Part shown: in pieces, positions 24,356 to 35,687 of the stretch
Numbering within the stretch: position 1 is the first letter of the stretch
Layout: each line of letters opens with the position of its first letter
Program-made: the position numbers and the translations under genes
Origin: Pseudomonas sp. RC10
Lineage (GTDB): Bacteria; Pseudomonadota; Gammaproteobacteria; Pseudomonadales; Pseudomonadaceae
Direction: 5' to 3'
Length of the DNA: 64,000 bases
NCBI RefSeq assembly: GCF_038397775.1
Contig: NZ_CP151650.1
Coordinates: forward strand, 5,642,001 to 5,706,000
Notes under the pieces: model-generated
Databases searched by the model: none
Told to the model about the DNA's origin: nothing
Seen by the model: the letters and a program-made list of their open reading frames with translations, nothing else

Positions 24356-25702
24356 TCAGCTCCCCGCCACCATCATCTTCTCGATCAACACCGACCCCGT
24401 ACGGATGTTGCTGCGCATCTCAAGATCGCTGCCAACGGCGACGATCTGCTTGAACATGTCACGCATGTTGCCGGCAATGGTCACTTCCTGAACCGGGAAT
24501 TGAATTTCGCCGTTCTCGACCCAGAAGCCCGCCGCGCCGCGCGAATAATCGCCGGTGACCATGTTCAGGCCGCTGCCCATCAGTTCGGTGACCAACAGGC
24601 CGCGTCCCATGCGACGGATCAGTGCGGCCTGGTCTTCAGTCCCGTGGGAAACGAACAGGTTGTGCACGCCGCCCGCGTTGGCGGTGCTTGGCAGACCCAG
24701 TTTGCGGCCCGAATACGTGCTGAGAATGTAGGACACCAGGTCCCCGTTCTCGACGAACGGTTTGGCATAGGTTGCCAGGCCATCGCCGTCGAACGCCGAA
24801 CTGCCCATGGCGCGCATCAAGTGTGGACGTTCGTCGATGGTCATCCACTCGGGGAACAGGCGCTGACCGATAGCGCCTTCGAGGAAGGACGATTTGCGGT
24901 ACAGGTTGCCGCCGGAAATAGCCCCCAGGAAACTGCCGAACAGACCGCCCGCCAATTCCGCCGAAAACAGCACCGGCACTTCACAGGTCGGCACCGGACG
25001 GGCGCCCAGACGGCTCGCGGCGCGCTCGGCAGCTTTTTGGCCAATGAGTCTTGCGTCCATCAGCAGCTCGCCCTGACGGTTCACGTCGTACCAGTAATCA
25101 CGCTGCATCTGGCCGTCTTTTTCAGCGATCATCACGCAACTGAGGCTGTGGCGGGTGGATGCGTAGCCGCCAATGAAGCCGTGACTGTTGCCGTAGACGC
25201 GGCAGCCCTGATGCACGTTCAAGGTCGTGCCATCGGCGTTTTTGATCAGGCTGTTGGCATCGAACGCCGCGGCTTCGCAAATCAACGCGCGCTCGATCGC
25301 CTCTTCCGGGGTGATCGCCCACGGGTGAAACAGGTCGAAATCCGGCTGCTCCCGGGCCATCAGCGCGGCATCGGCGAGGCCCGAGCTTTCGTCTTCCGAG
25401 GTGTGTTTGGCGATGGCGAGTGCCGCCGCGACAGTTTCGCGAATGGCGTCCGGGCCGCTGGCCGAGGTGCTGGCCGAGCCTTTGCGGTGGCCGACATACA
25501 GGGTGATGCCGAAGCCCTGATCGCGGTTGAACTCGACGGTTTCGACTTCGCGCTGGCGAACCGACGTCGACAGCCCCTGATCCACAGACACTGCCACTTC
25601 GCACGCGGTCGCGCCTTGGCGTTTGGCTTCGGCGACGATCTGCTCGACCTGCTGTTGCAGTGCCGGGAGGGCCTGTGGGCCGACGCTTTCTGATGCACTC
25701 AT
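24356..25702 (-). CDS. pmbA: metalloprotease subunit PmbA/TldE
   Basis: A 448-aa TldD/PmbA family protein. PmbA pairs with TldD to form a protease that degrades flexible peptides and matures microcins or processes CcdA-type antitoxins in E. coli. The fold is recognised from the N-terminal [18 protein letters not shown] region and the C-terminal [29 protein letters not shown] motif. Like other PmbA subunits it lacks the HExxxH present in TldD. It has its own terminator and is divergent from yjgA. Confidence 0.93.
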   Translation of the reverse strand: MSASESVGPQALPALQQQVEQIVAEAKRQGATACEVAVSVDQGLSTSVRQREVETVEFNRDQGFGITLYVGHRKGSASTSASGPDAIRETVAAALAIAKHTSEDESSGLADAALMAREQPDFDLFHPWAITPEEAIERALICEAAAFDANSLIKNADGTTLNVHQGCRVYGNSHGFIGGYASTRHSLSCVMIAEKDGQMQRDYWYDVNRQGELLMDARLIGQKAAERAASRLGARPVPTCEVPVLFSAELAGGLFGSFLGAISGGNLYRKSSFLEGAIGQRLFPEWMTIDERPHLMRAMGSSAFDGDGLATYAKPFVENGDLVSYILSTYSGRKLGLPSTANAGGVHNLFVSHGTEDQAALIRRMGRGLLVTELMGSGLNMVTGDYSRGAAGFWVENGEIQFPVQEVTIAGNMRDMFKQIVAVGSDLEMRSNIRTGSVLIEKMMVAGS

Positions 25703-25795
25703 GACTTACTCCATCAAATTCCGATTTCGGCAGCCAGGCCGGACATTTGGTCCCTGACTGGTTATCATGGCGGCGTTTATTTGCGGACTGCCCCC

Positions 25796-26317
25796 ATGGT
25801 TGATTCTTACGACGACTCCTTCGACGGAGAGAAAAGCAAAACCCAGATCAAGAAAGAGCTTCACGCTCTGGTAGACCTGGGCGAACGCTTGACGACATTC
25901 AAGCCCGATGTGCTGGCCAAGCTGCCGCTGACCGACGAATTGCGTCGGGCACTGGCCGATGCGCCCAAGCACACCGCGCACATTGCGCGCAAGCGCCACA
26001 TCTCGTTCATTGGCCGGCTGATGCGCGACCAGAACCTGGACGAAATCCTGGTTCTGCTCGATCAACTCGACGCCTCCACGCGCCAGTACAACGAGCGCTT
26101 TCACAATCTGGAACGCTGGCGCGACCGGTTGGTGGGCGGCACTGACGACGTGCTCGAACAGTTCGTCAATGAATACCCGGAAGCCGACCGTCAGCAACTG
26201 CGTTCGCTGATCCGTCAGGCTCAGCACGAGGCCAAGCAAAACAAGGCCCCGACCGCGACCCGCAAAATCTTCAAATACATCCGCGAACTGGACGAAACCA
26301 AGCGCGGATTGCGTTAA
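25796..26317 (+). CDS. yjgA: ribosome-associated protein YjgA
   Basis: A 173-aa DUF615 protein associated with late 50S subunit assembly in E. coli. It is highly charged and helical, with motifs [19 protein letters not shown] and [13 protein letters not shown]. The ATG at 25796 is preferred to the TTG at 25781. It lies between pmbA and tldD on the opposite strand, the same arrangement I recall from other pseudomonads. Confidence 0.92.
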   Translation: MVDSYDDSFDGEKSKTQIKKELHALVDLGERLTTFKPDVLAKLPLTDELRRALADAPKHTAHIARKRHISFIGRLMRDQNLDEILVLLDQLDASTRQYNERFHNLERWRDRLVGGTDDVLEQFVNEYPEADRQQLRSLIRQAQHEAKQNKAPTATRKIFKYIRELDETKRGLR

Positions 26318-26346
26318 ATCCGCTGCTCACCTGCTACACGCTGCTC

Positions 26347-26437
26347 CTGTAGGAGTGAGCTTGCTCGCGATTACGGTGTGTCATTTTCAAATTAAGCGTC
26401 TGACATTCCGCAATCGCGAGCAAGCTCACTCCTACAG
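26347..26437. repeat. REP inverted pair (GTAGGAGTGAGCTTGCTCGCGA family)
   Basis: Near-perfect inverted halves, CTGTAGGAGTGAGCTTGCTC and the complement ending CTCCTACAG, between the convergent 3' ends of yjgA and tldD. It may act as a bidirectional mRNA 3' stabiliser. Confidence 0.85.
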
Positions 26438-26452
26438 TGCTTCATTCCCCGC

Positions 26453-27892
26453 TTACGACCCTGTGCCACCAACGGTGATCGCGTCGATCTTCAGCGTTGG
26501 CTGACCGACGCCCACGGGCACCGATTGCCCGTCCTTGCCGCACGTGCCCACGCCACTGTCCAGCGACAGGTCGTTGCCGACCATCGACACCCGGCTCATG
26601 CATTCCGGACCGTTACCGATCAGCGTCGCGCCTTTGACCGGCGCCGTGATTTTGCCGTCTTCGATCAAATAGGCTTCGCTGGTGGAGAACACGAACTTGC
26701 CGCTGGTGATGTCCACCTGACCGCCGCCGAGGTTGGCGCAGTAGATGCCCTTCTTCACCGAAGCGATGATTTCTGCCGGATCGCTCTGGCCGCCGAGCAT
26801 GTAGGTGTTGGTCATGCGCGGCATCGGCAGGTGCGCGTAGGACTCGCGACGACCGTTACCGGTACGGGCGACGCCCATCAGCCGTGCGTTGAGTTTGTCC
26901 TGCATGTAACCCTTGAGCACGCCATTCTCGATCAGCGTGGTGCATTCGGTCTGGGTGCCCTCGTCGTCCACGCTCAGCGAGCCGCGACGCCCTGCGAGGG
27001 TCCCGTCATCGACAATGGTGCAGAGTTTGGACGCGACCATTTCGCCCATGCGACCGCTGTAGGCCGAACTGCCCTTACGGTTGAAGTCGCCTTCCAGACC
27101 GTGGCCCACTGCTTCGTGCAGCAGCACGCCGGACCAGCCGGAACCCAGTACGACTGGCAGCGTACCCGCTGGCGCAGGAATCGCTTCCAGGTTGACCAGC
27201 GCCTGACGCAACGCCTCGCGGGCGTAGCCCATGGCGCGGTCTTCCTGAAGGAAATAGCGGTAGTCGGTACGCCCGCCACCGCCATGGCCGCCGCGCTCGC
27301 GGCGACCGTTCTGTTCGACGATCACGCTGACGTTGAAACGCACCAGAGGGCGCACGTCCGCCGCCAGACCGCCATCGGTCGACGCCACCAGAATGCGCTC
27401 CCAGACCCCGGCCATGCTCACGGTGACTTGCTGAATGCGCGGGTCCAGCGCACGGGTGGCCACGTCGATGCGCTTGAGCAACTCGACCTTTTCGGCGCGG
27501 GTGAGGACTTCCAGGGGATTATCAGGCGCGTAGAGCTGGGCGACGTCCTGGGTGGTGAAGGCTTGCACGCGGCCATTCTGACCGGCGCGGGAAATCGACC
27601 GAGCGGCGCGGGCAGCCTGGCTCAGCGCCTCCGGGGTGATCGCGTTGCTGTAGGCAAAACCGGTTTTTTCACCGGACTGCGCACGCACGCCGACGCCTTG
27701 GTCGAGATTGAAGCTGCCTTCCTTGACGATGCCGTCTTCCAGCGCCCAGGACTCGGAAATCTGGCCCTGGAAATACAGGTCAGCGGCGTCGATTCCGGGA
27801 CCGGCCAGCTCACCCAGCACCGATTGCAGGCTGTCGATGCTCAGGCCGCCGGGGGCCAGAAGGTGTTCGCTGACAGAGGACAAGTCGCTCAT
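26453..27892 (-). CDS. tldD: metalloprotease TldD
   Basis: A 479-aa catalytic subunit of the TldD-PmbA protease. The zinc motif HEAVGH (HExxxH) is at about 259-264, followed by the usual GxE/FNRKG region. The ATG at 27892, with GGAG 7 nt upstream, is chosen over the GTG two codons before. It begins 2 bp after the nitrilase stop, so these two genes form an operon with yhdP and others upstream. Confidence 0.94.
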   Translation of the reverse strand: MSDLSSVSEHLLAPGGLSIDSLQSVLGELAGPGIDAADLYFQGQISESWALEDGIVKEGSFNLDQGVGVRAQSGEKTGFAYSNAITPEALSQAARAARSISRAGQNGRVQAFTTQDVAQLYAPDNPLEVLTRAEKVELLKRIDVATRALDPRIQQVTVSMAGVWERILVASTDGGLAADVRPLVRFNVSVIVEQNGRRERGGHGGGGRTDYRYFLQEDRAMGYAREALRQALVNLEAIPAPAGTLPVVLGSGWSGVLLHEAVGHGLEGDFNRKGSSAYSGRMGEMVASKLCTIVDDGTLAGRRGSLSVDDEGTQTECTTLIENGVLKGYMQDKLNARLMGVARTGNGRRESYAHLPMPRMTNTYMLGGQSDPAEIIASVKKGIYCANLGGGQVDITSGKFVFSTSEAYLIEDGKITAPVKGATLIGNGPECMSRVSMVGNDLSLDSGVGTCGKDGQSVPVGVGQPTLKIDAITVGGTGS

Positions 27893-27894
27893 AT

Positions 27895-28746
27895 TCACTC
27901 CGGGGTGTTGGCAGGCCGCAAGGCGTCCTGCGAAAAAAATCGCCGATGATTCGTCACCGGCATTCGCGTCCGTATGGACGCTTGTTCTTCACTGTCTCGT
28001 TCGGCCAGCAGCACGGCTTCACCCTGTGCCTGCTCGGCCAGCACGCGGCCCCATGGATCTATGATCGCCGCGTGTCCAAATGTTTCCCTTGGCCCCGGAT
28101 GCACCCCGCCCTGCGCGGCCGCCAGCACGTAGCACTGGGTTTCGATGGCACGCGCGCGCAGCAGGATTTCCCAGTGCGCCGCGCCGGTCACGGCGGTAAA
28201 GGCCGACGGCGCGGTAATCAATTCGGCGCCCGCGTCTCGCAACGCGGTGTACAGCTCGGGGAAGCGCAGGTCGTAACAGACCGTTAGCCCCAGTTTTCCA
28301 ACGGGTGTATCAGCGACCACGACGTTGTTGCCATGAGCATAGTCGTCGGATTCGCGATAACGCCCGCGCGCATCCGCTACGTCCACGTCGAACAGGTGCA
28401 GCTTGTCGTAGCGCGCCACCTGTTCGCCCTGATCGTCGATCAACAGTGAACACGCCGTGACTTTGCCTTCTGGCCGGTCTTTCGGCGGCAGCGGCAATGT
28501 CCCGGCGACAATCCATAACTTGAGGTCGCGAGCGGCGAGTTTCAACCACGGCAGGATCGGACCTTCGCCAAACGCTTCGGCGCGACCAATGGCAGCGATG
28601 TCACGACGGCCCATGGCGGCGAAGTTTTCGGGCAGCACGGCCAGCCTGGCGCCCGAGGCAGCAGCCTGTTCTAGCAGCTTGCGCGCTTGAACGAGATTGC
28701 CCGCGACATCGCTCTGACTGACCATCTGAATCACTGCGAAGGACAT
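27895..28746 (-). CDS. nitrilase-family amidohydrolase
   Basis: A 283-aa carbon-nitrogen hydrolase. The catalytic triad is visible: Glu40 (VLPENF), Lys115 (YDKLHLFD) and Cys157 ([10 protein letters not shown]). The sequence resembles the Nit1/YbeM-like branch that removes deaminated glutathione, but the substrate is inferred. The ATG at 28746 has an AAGGAG site 6-7 nt upstream. It lies between yhdP and tldD, as in other Pseudomonas. Confidence 0.9.
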   Translation of the reverse strand: MSFAVIQMVSQSDVAGNLVQARKLLEQAAASGARLAVLPENFAAMGRRDIAAIGRAEAFGEGPILPWLKLAARDLKLWIVAGTLPLPPKDRPEGKVTACSLLIDDQGEQVARYDKLHLFDVDVADARGRYRESDDYAHGNNVVVADTPVGKLGLTVCYDLRFPELYTALRDAGAELITAPSAFTAVTGAAHWEILLRARAIETQCYVLAAAQGGVHPGPRETFGHAAIIDPWGRVLAEQAQGEAVLLAERDSEEQASIRTRMPVTNHRRFFSQDALRPANTPE

Positions 28747-28804
28747 GAAACGCTCCTTGATCGGTAGAACTGCACTGTACTCCAACGCGAAGCACGGTGT
28801 TCCC

Positions 28805-28893
28805 TGTAGGAGTGAGCTTGCTCGCGATCCGATGTCTCTGTGACGATTACGTCGACTGATGCGACGCTATCGCGAGCAAGCTCACTCCTACAG
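28805..28893. repeat. REP inverted pair (GTAGGAGTGAGCTTGCTCGCGA family)
   Basis: Inverted halves CTGTAGGAGTGAGCTTGCTC and a partner ending CTCACTCCTACAG in the yhdP-nitrilase gap. Confidence 0.85.
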
Positions 28894-28937
28894 CCCATGT
28901 ATCAGCCCAATTCATGATGGACGCCAATGGCTTCTGC

Positions 28938-31900
28938 CTACTGCGGCTTTTCAAACGGCTTGTCGAAGGTGATTTTAGGCTCTTTCCACGGGCCTTCGAC
29001 CTTGTATTGCACACTCGCGAAACGCGCGACGCGGTCGCCCAGCAACTTGTCGACCAGAAACAACGCCCCGCCAATCGCAGGGGCGCCGACTATCAGCGCG
29101 GCAATCGGCAGGTTGTTGGTCACCGGCAGGGTCACGAGCAGTTTGGCATCGACCCGGTCACGCACCATGTCCAGCGTGCCGTTAAGCTCCAGATTGCTCG
29201 ACGGGCCAATCATGGTGATCGGGTCGCGGGTCACGTACACGCCGTCGCTGGCCACCAGCAAGCCTTTGACACGGTCGTAACTCAGCCCTTTGTTCAGCAA
29301 GTCCGAGAAATCCAGGCGCAGACGACGACCGATGGAGTTGAAGTTGAGCAGGCCGAACACCCGCAACGCCTGCGCCCCACCTTCCACTTCAACGAACTGG
29401 CCATTTTTGAGCGTGGCGTCGAGGCTGCCGGAATACCGCTTGAGCCCCACCCACGCGGGCGAACCCGGCCAGCGGCCATCGGCATTCATCTCGAATTCCT
29501 GACTGGTCACCGTCGGCGCAAAACCCCATGCCTTCAGCACATCGGCGAGGTTTTTCCCCGCCACCTGGCCTTTGAACCAACTGCTCGTCGAACCCGGCGT
29601 GCCTTCCCAGCCGCCGTTGCCCACCAGCGAAATGCCCTTCAGACCCAGGTCCATGTCATTCAGTTGAAGGCCTGCGGGGGTGGGCCGAGCCTTCAATGTC
29701 CAGGCCCCCACCAGTTGATCCCCCTGAAACAGCTGGGTGACCTTGATGTTCATCGCCGGAATATTGTGCGGATCGACGTCCGCCAACGGGTCAGGCGCGT
29801 TTTCCACCACGGCGGCGTTCGGGTCCGGCGCAGGCAAACGGACGTACAGCAGGTTGATGTCAGCGGGTGTTGTCTTGTCGTCTGGCAGCGTCGCCGTGCC
29901 CTTGATCTTCGCGCTGTCCAGCGACAGACCCCAACTCGCGTCATTGCGCTTGAGCTGCACGTTGGCTTGATCCAGCGTCGTGCCCATGGCGGTCAGCTTG
30001 CCAATCTGCAGATCAACGCTGTTGACCAACTGTTTGGCGCTGCCCCCCGGATCGTTACCCGCATAGCGCTGAACCATCGCCTGCCACGGCGCGATGTCCA
30101 GTTCGGGCAGCGAGCCGCGTACACGCAGGCCCTTGCTGTCCGGAATGATCGCCCCGCCCTCGCCAATGAACAGCTCACCACGGCCGTCCTCGAACTTGCC
30201 GCCGGGGGCCGCGAAGGCAAAATTGGCCAAGCTGCCATAGCCCACGCCGATGCGCCGTTCGGCCCCTTGCAGATTCATACGAAAATCGGTGTCGCGGGTC
30301 TCATCGGCCGTTTTGCCGAACGGCGCAGGCAAGTCAATGGCCACGCCCTTGAGGTTGGAATTGATCAGCAGCGGGCTGTCGGCGCCATTCAGCGTCAGTT
30401 GCAACTGGTACGGCAGATCCCCGGACACTGGCAGCGGTTGAGTGACGTTCAGCCAGTCCGTCAGGCGTTTGGTCGCGATCTGGCTGCTGGCCGTGATGCG
30501 CGTAAGCGGCGCCCCCGGCTTGCCTTCGGCGAATATTTCGGCATTGACGGGCTTGTCGAACGCCATGGCCTTGATGTTCTTGCCGCTCAGGCCTTTGGCG
30601 TAATCGAAACGGAAATTGCCCTTGAGCTGGGTCAGATCAAGCACCGGGTCAGGCAACCGCAAACGGGCACTGTCGGTGTTGAAATCCACAGCGACCTTGG
30701 GCTCCTGGCCCTTGACCAGCGGGATATCCAGATTGATATGCCCTTGCAGCGGCCCTTCCGCTTGCCAGCCGTTGAAGGTCTGGGCGGTGCCGATGGGCGC
30801 TTCCTGCAGAATCTTCATGCCGTCTTGCAGACTGCCGTTGAAGTCACCGTCCACCAGCAGATGACTCGATTGCCCCAACGGCACGTGAGGCACGTCCACC
30901 GCCACGTTGCTCACCTGAGTGCCGAGCAACTGGCCTTTGGTGGCTCGAATACGCACCCCGCTGTTCTCGACGAACACGTTGCCATCGACACCGGTCATCT
31001 GCGGCCAGCCGGGCTGGAAAGCAAGATTGGCGTTCCGCACCTTGAAGAACAGGCTGATGACCCGCGCCACGTCCTGCGCATCGTGATTCAGCGAGCCCTG
31101 ATACTGGAAGAAGCTCTGTTCGACGTTGCCGCTGAGAATGGCCGTGCGCAGCCAATGATCAAGCGACGGGCTGAGCACGGCAGGCAGGTATTTGGACGTG
31201 TAGCGACCGTGGGCATCCACCAGCCCGACGCGCAGGTCCATGTAGTCTTCTTGAGCCTGATCGAAATGCAGGCGAATCAGGAAATCGCTGGCGATCTTGC
31301 CCTCGTCACCGACCACCTTGATGTACGGGGCGATCAGCGTGAAACCCTGATCGTCCAACGCCCAGGTCAGGCGTGCATCGGCGTGGTGATAATTCCATTC
31401 GTTCTTGAAGATCGGGTCCAGATGCAGCATGAAATCGTCGGTGTTCAGGCGCAGTTCACCCTGCCCCAAGTCGCCACTGATGGCGCCGCTGACATTTCCG
31501 GCCGCAGGCGCGCCGTGATAGGCGTCGAAACCGACCTTGTCCAGATTGGCAGCAAAGCTCAGGCGCTTGGCGCCCTCGGCCTGCGGACGATAATCGACCA
31601 GCACGTTGCGCAGGCCGCCGGTGACGTTCAGGTGATCGAGCACCACCATCAGCTTGTCAGGCAACGGTGCGAGCGAGTCGAGCAGCGGCGTCACCGGCGT
31701 CAGATCCAGACGATCAGCCTGTACGTTCCATAGCTCTTGTGCGTCGGAGGTCGCCGCCGTCTGCTTGAGCTGGAGTCGGCTTTCCCAGCGCTTGCCGCCA
31801 AGGTCCATGGCCAGGGAACTCACCGACACACTGAAACCAGCGTCATCGCGCTGGAGCCATGCGTTGAGGGCCAGGTTGTCGATCTTCGTGGCCTTGCGGG

Positions 31901-32753
31901 CGGCATACGCCCCTTTGAACTGTGGCGCATTGAGTCGGACCACGGCGGATTGCAGCGTGCCCTTGCCCCACGTCAACCAGAACTCGCCACCGGCCTTGAG
32001 GGTCTTGATCTTCCAGTCCCGTGTCAGGCTTTTTGGCAGCCACTTGGACCACTCGCTCTGAGGCAGGCTCAGGTAAGCCTCGGCCTCCGCGTCCCGCCAC
32101 GCGCTGGCGCGGATTTTAGAGCGTACGTTCAGCGACAGTGGCTGGCCGTCCGGCAGCGTCACCTTAGCGTCGAGACGCTGATGGAAGCGCCCGGTCTTGA
32201 GGGTCATGCTGGCGTAAGTCAAGGTCAGCGGGGCTTGCTCATAAGGCTGCAAGGTGATCTGACTGTCGAACAGCGACAGGGTCGAGATCATCTGCATCTG
32301 CGTCAGCACCTGTTCAGGGTCGAACGGCTTGTCATCCTGCACCGGTAAGCCCTGGAGAGCCCAGTGCCCGTCCTTGTCTTCTTTGAGCCCCACTTGCAGC
32401 CCATCGAGCTCAAGCCGCGCAATACGCACCTGCCGCGCCTTGAGGCTGGCCCACAGGTCCGGCACCGCACGCACATGGTCCAGACGCACCGAGGCAGAAC
32501 CCTGTCCTACCATGACGTCCCGCGCTGTGAAAATCGGCGCAAAGCCGCTCCAACTGCCTTCGAGACGTCCAATGCTGACCGGCATACCCACCGCCGCCTG
32601 CGCCTTGACCTCAACATCTGTACGGTACTCGGCGACCATCGGCACCAATTGGCGGCCGAGGCTGACGTACAGCGCGATCAACACCAAAACCAGCGCGCAC
32701 ACGCTCAGCCCCCAACGCGTCAGGGTCGCGAGGAAACGTGTCAGACGCTCCAT
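28938..32753 (-). CDS. yhdP: AsmA-like protein YhdP (DUF3971)
   Basis: A 1271-aa envelope protein of the AsmA/YhdP family. It has one N-terminal TM (about 13-32), followed by a very long beta-rich periplasmic body with repeating amphipathic strands. In E. coli, YhdP, TamB and YdbH move phospholipids to the outer membrane. The C-terminal region has a hydrophobic stretch (NNLPIAALIVGAPAIGGALF). The length is normal. It sits downstream of rng in the mre-maf-rng cluster. Confidence 0.92.
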   Translation of the reverse strand: MERLTRFLATLTRWGLSVCALVLVLIALYVSLGRQLVPMVAEYRTDVEVKAQAAVGMPVSIGRLEGSWSGFAPIFTARDVMVGQGSASVRLDHVRAVPDLWASLKARQVRIARLELDGLQVGLKEDKDGHWALQGLPVQDDKPFDPEQVLTQMQMISTLSLFDSQITLQPYEQAPLTLTYASMTLKTGRFHQRLDAKVTLPDGQPLSLNVRSKIRASAWRDAEAEAYLSLPQSEWSKWLPKSLTRDWKIKTLKAGGEFWLTWGKGTLQSAVVRLNAPQFKGAYAARKATKIDNLALNAWLQRDDAGFSVSVSSLAMDLGGKRWESRLQLKQTAATSDAQELWNVQADRLDLTPVTPLLDSLAPLPDKLMVVLDHLNVTGGLRNVLVDYRPQAEGAKRLSFAANLDKVGFDAYHGAPAAGNVSGAISGDLGQGELRLNTDDFMLHLDPIFKNEWNYHHADARLTWALDDQGFTLIAPYIKVVGDEGKIASDFLIRLHFDQAQEDYMDLRVGLVDAHGRYTSKYLPAVLSPSLDHWLRTAILSGNVEQSFFQYQGSLNHDAQDVARVISLFFKVRNANLAFQPGWPQMTGVDGNVFVENSGVRIRATKGQLLGTQVSNVAVDVPHVPLGQSSHLLVDGDFNGSLQDGMKILQEAPIGTAQTFNGWQAEGPLQGHINLDIPLVKGQEPKVAVDFNTDSARLRLPDPVLDLTQLKGNFRFDYAKGLSGKNIKAMAFDKPVNAEIFAEGKPGAPLTRITASSQIATKRLTDWLNVTQPLPVSGDLPYQLQLTLNGADSPLLINSNLKGVAIDLPAPFGKTADETRDTDFRMNLQGAERRIGVGYGSLANFAFAAPGGKFEDGRGELFIGEGGAIIPDSKGLRVRGSLPELDIAPWQAMVQRYAGNDPGGSAKQLVNSVDLQIGKLTAMGTTLDQANVQLKRNDASWGLSLDSAKIKGTATLPDDKTTPADINLLYVRLPAPDPNAAVVENAPDPLADVDPHNIPAMNIKVTQLFQGDQLVGAWTLKARPTPAGLQLNDMDLGLKGISLVGNGGWEGTPGSTSSWFKGQVAGKNLADVLKAWGFAPTVTSQEFEMNADGRWPGSPAWVGLKRYSGSLDATLKNGQFVEVEGGAQALRVFGLLNFNSIGRRLRLDFSDLLNKGLSYDRVKGLLVASDGVYVTRDPITMIGPSSNLELNGTLDMVRDRVDAKLLVTLPVTNNLPIAALIVGAPAIGGALFLVDKLLGDRVARFASVQYKVEGPWKEPKITFDKPFEKPQ

Positions 32754-32955
32754 GTCGCCGAGCCTCCAGGCAGCGCGCCCTTCAATGGCATCCGGCTCAG
32801 TCGTGCGGTTACGGGTAGGTCCGGGAAGTGCTCATTCGCCACGCAAAATTCTCTTTGAAAGGCATCCTTGCCATCGGCCCGTCAATAGGCTCGGTTGTCT
32901 GGTCAACGACCGCGCGGCGCAAGGCGCGGCGGTTCAAGCGGTGTTTTGAGCCCAA

Positions 32956-34413
32956 TCAGAGCAGCACAACGTCATATTGTTCCTGGGAATACATGGTTTC
33001 GACCTGAAAACGAATGGTCCGGCCAATGAACACTTCCAGCTCAGCGACGTTGCCAGACTCCTCGTCAAGCAGCCGATCCACCACTTTCTGGTTCGCCAGC
33101 ACCCGATACCCCAACGCCTGATAGGCCCGCGCTTCGCGCAAGATTTCGCGGAAAATCTCGTAGCAGATGGTTTCGGGCGTTTTCAGCTTGCCGCGCCCCT
33201 GACAGCTGCTGCACGGCTCGCACAACACCTGCTCCAGACTCTCGCGGGTACGCTTGCGGGTCATCTGCACCAGGCCCAGCTCGGTGATGCCGATGATGTT
33301 GGTTTTCGCGTGATCGCGCTCCAGTTGCTTCTCCAGCGTGCGCAACACCTGACGCTGATGTTCACCGTCTTCCATGTCGATGAAATCGATGATGATGATC
33401 CCGCCGATATTGCGCAGGCGCAGTTGCCGGGCGATCGCCGTAGCCGCTTCCAGGTTGGTCTTGAAAATCGTCTCTTCGAGATTGCGATGGCCGACGAACG
33501 CGCCCGTATTGACGTCGATGGTGGTCATCGCTTCGGCGGGGTCGATCACCAGATAGCCACCGGACTTCAGCGGCACCTTGCGCTCCAGCGCTTTCTGGAT
33601 TTCGTCTTCGACGCCATACAGGTCGAAAATTGGCCGCTCGCCGGGGTAGTGTTCGAGACGGTCGGCAATTTCCGGCATCAGCTCGGCCACGAACTGCGTG
33701 GTCTTCTGGAAGGTTTCCCGGGAGTCGATGCGGATTTTTTCAATTCGCGGGCTGACCAGATCGCGCAACGTGCGCAGGGCCAGGCCCAAATCTTCGTAAA
33801 TGACGCTGGCCGGGCCGATGGTCTTGATCTGCTCGCCGATCTGGTCCCAGAGGCGGCGCAGATAGCGGATGTCCATCATGATCTCATCGGCCCCGGCGCC
33901 CTCGGCTGCCGTGCGCAGGATGAAACCGCCCTTCTCCTTGATCCCTTCCTTGGCCACGCAATCGCTGACGACCTGTTTGAGGCGCTCGCGCTCGACTTCG
34001 TCTTCGATCTTCAGGGAAATCCCGACGTGGGCCGTGCGCGGCATGTACACCAGATAGCGGGAGGGAATCGACAGCTGAGTGGTCAGGCGTGCGCCCTTGC
34101 TGCCGATCGGGTCTTTGGTGACCTGCACCACCAGGCTCTGGCCTTCGTGGACCAGCGAACTGATGGTTTCCACCGCCGGGCCTTCGCGCATGGAGATTTC
34201 CGAGGCGTGAATGAACGCCGCGCGGTCCAGGCCAATGTCGATGAACGCCGCCTGCATTCCCGGCAGCACACGCACAACTTTGCCTTTGTAAATGTTGCCG
34301 ACGATCCCGCGACGCTGGGTGCGCTCGACATGGACTTCCTGCAAAACCCCGTTCTCAACGACGGCCACGCGCGACTCCATCGGCGTGATGTTGATCAGAA
34401 TCTCTTCACTCAT
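32956..34413 (-). CDS. rng: ribonuclease G
   Basis: A 485-aa RNase E/G family endoribonuclease for 16S rRNA 5' maturation and mRNA decay. The S1 domain runs about 35-125 ([19 protein letters not shown]). The catalytic acidic residues lie in [13 protein letters not shown] and [11 protein letters not shown]. The Zn-link [11 protein letters not shown] lies near 410. It has no C-terminal scaffold, which separates it from RNase E. It overlaps maf by 4 bp. Confidence 0.95.
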   Translation of the reverse strand: MSEEILINITPMESRVAVVENGVLQEVHVERTQRRGIVGNIYKGKVVRVLPGMQAAFIDIGLDRAAFIHASEISMREGPAVETISSLVHEGQSLVVQVTKDPIGSKGARLTTQLSIPSRYLVYMPRTAHVGISLKIEDEVERERLKQVVSDCVAKEGIKEKGGFILRTAAEGAGADEIMMDIRYLRRLWDQIGEQIKTIGPASVIYEDLGLALRTLRDLVSPRIEKIRIDSRETFQKTTQFVAELMPEIADRLEHYPGERPIFDLYGVEDEIQKALERKVPLKSGGYLVIDPAEAMTTIDVNTGAFVGHRNLEETIFKTNLEAATAIARQLRLRNIGGIIIIDFIDMEDGEHQRQVLRTLEKQLERDHAKTNIIGITELGLVQMTRKRTRESLEQVLCEPCSSCQGRGKLKTPETICYEIFREILREARAYQALGYRVLANQKVVDRLLDEESGNVAELEVFIGRTIRFQVETMYSQEQYDVVLL

Positions 34414-35021
34414 GGTTTTTCACCTTCCAGGCATTGCCAGCAGGGTATGCCAAAACGCTGGAGGATTTCTGCGGTTTCGCACAAGGGCAGGCCGACAACG
34501 GCGGAATAACTGCCACTGAGGTTTTCCACGAACACGGCGCCCAGCCCTTGAATGCCGTAACTGCCGGCTTTGTCCCGTGGCTCACCACTGGCCCAGTAGG
34601 CACGGGCCTCTTCGGGGGAAATCGGACGAAAACGCACGCGACTGCTGACGACACGTGTTTCACAGTGCTGCTCATCGACCACCGCAATGGCGGTCAACAC
34701 CTCGTGTTCGCGATTGGACAGCGCAGCGAGCATGGCCAGAGATTCGGCTTCGTCAGCAGGTTTGCCGAGAATGCGACCGTCGAGAACCACTGCCGTGTCA
34801 GCGCCGAGAACGCAGGCGGTGGGGTAGGCGGGGTCGTTGGCCAGTTGCAGCAAACCGGCGTCAGCCTTGCCACGGGCCAAGCGCTCGACATAAGCCGTCG
34901 GGGTTTCGTTGGGGAGCGGGGTTTCGTCGATGTCGGCGCTGAGCGTGGTGAACGGCACGCCGATCTGCGTCAGCAATTCACGACGGCGCGGGGAGCCGGA
35001 GGCGAGAAGAAGTTGGGGCAT
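34410..35021 (-). CDS. maf: Maf nucleotide pyrophosphatase (YhdE-like)
   Basis: A 203-aa Maf-family house-cleaning NTP pyrophosphatase, probably acting on dTTP/UTP. Motifs are [13 protein letters not shown] at the N-terminus, the catalytic [16 protein letters not shown], and [15 protein letters not shown]. Its stop overlaps the rng start. It sits between mreD and rng, the usual gammaproteobacterial order. Confidence 0.94.
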   Translation of the reverse strand: MPQLLLASGSPRRRELLTQIGVPFTTLSADIDETPLPNETPTAYVERLARGKADAGLLQLANDPAYPTACVLGADTAVVLDGRILGKPADEAESLAMLAALSNREHEVLTAIAVVDEQHCETRVVSSRVRFRPISPEEARAYWASGEPRDKAGSYGIQGLGAVFVENLSGSYSAVVGLPLCETAEILQRFGIPCWQCLEGEKP

Positions 35022-35065
35022 GGGACGTCTCCGTGTCAGTGATCTTCAGCTTAGCCAGCGCCACT

Positions 35066-35173
35066 CCTGTGGGAGCGGATTCATTCTGGGCGGCATTCCG
35101 ACGAAACGCCGGTACAGCCGATAGAGATGTGTCGCCGGACAAATCGCATCGCGAATGAATTCGCTCCCTCAGG
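35066..35173. repeat. degenerate REP pair
   Basis: The halves CCTGTGGGAGCGGATTCATT and ATGAATTCGCTCCCTCAGG form an imperfect inverted pair with a longer spacer than the other copies. It lies between maf and mreD. Confidence 0.65.
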
Positions 35174-35195
35174 GTCCTGCCCGCAGCCTGCTATT

Positions 35196-35687
35196 TCAAT
35201 TAATCTTCAAACGCAACCGCAAACCGCGCAGGCCGTAGCTCACCCACGGCCAGAGCAACGCGCTGACCAGCGCAGGCAACACCAACGCCAGGGTCGGCTG
35301 GCGGTTGCCGGTCAGGGCGCTGAGCCACAGCTGCACCAACTGCGCCAGGCCGAAGATCACCAGAATCACCAGGCATTGCTGCCACATCGGGAACATCCGC
35401 AAGCGTTGTTGCAACGACAGGACGAGGAAGGTGATCAGCGTCAGGATCAACGCGTTTTGCCCCAGCAACGTCCCGTAGAGTACGTCTTCAGCGAGGCCGA
35501 GCATCCACGCGGTAACCATGCCGATCTTGTGCGGCAAGGCCAGGGCCCAGAACGCCAGCAGCAACGCGAGCCACAGCGGGCGAAAGATTTCCATGAATTG
35601 CGGCAGCGGCGAAACGCTGAGCAGCAGGCCGATGGCGAAGGTCAGCCAGACCACCCAGCCGTTTCGTGCAGGGGCATGACGCGCCAT
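35196..35687 (-). CDS. mreD: rod shape-determining protein MreD
   Basis: A 163-aa inner-membrane protein with about five TM helices, part of the elongasome with MreB/MreC/RodA/PBP2. Its start codon overlaps the mreC stop (TAATG). Its sequence and location are typical. Confidence 0.93.
   Translation of the reverse strand: MARHAPARNGWVVWLTFAIGLLLSVSPLPQFMEIFRPLWLALLLAFWALALPHKIGMVTAWMLGLAEDVLYGTLLGQNALILTLITFLVLSLQQRLRMFPMWQQCLVILVIFGLAQLVQLWLSALTGNRQPTLALVLPALVSALLWPWVSYGLRGLRLRLKIN

Noticed and set aside
24320..25693. Long plus-strand open frame opposite pmbA
   Set aside because: It is a His/Arg/Ala-rich complement of a well-supported gene in GC-rich DNA, with no recognisable domain.
24183..28893. 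Regularly inverted repeats resembling a CRISPR array
   Set aside because: The units are inverted pairs scattered between genes, with no directly repeated spacer array and no cas genes; they are REP elements.
28914..31733. 939-codon plus-strand open frame opposite yhdP
   Set aside because: Antisense shadow of yhdP; low-complexity Gln/Arg/His composition and no domains.
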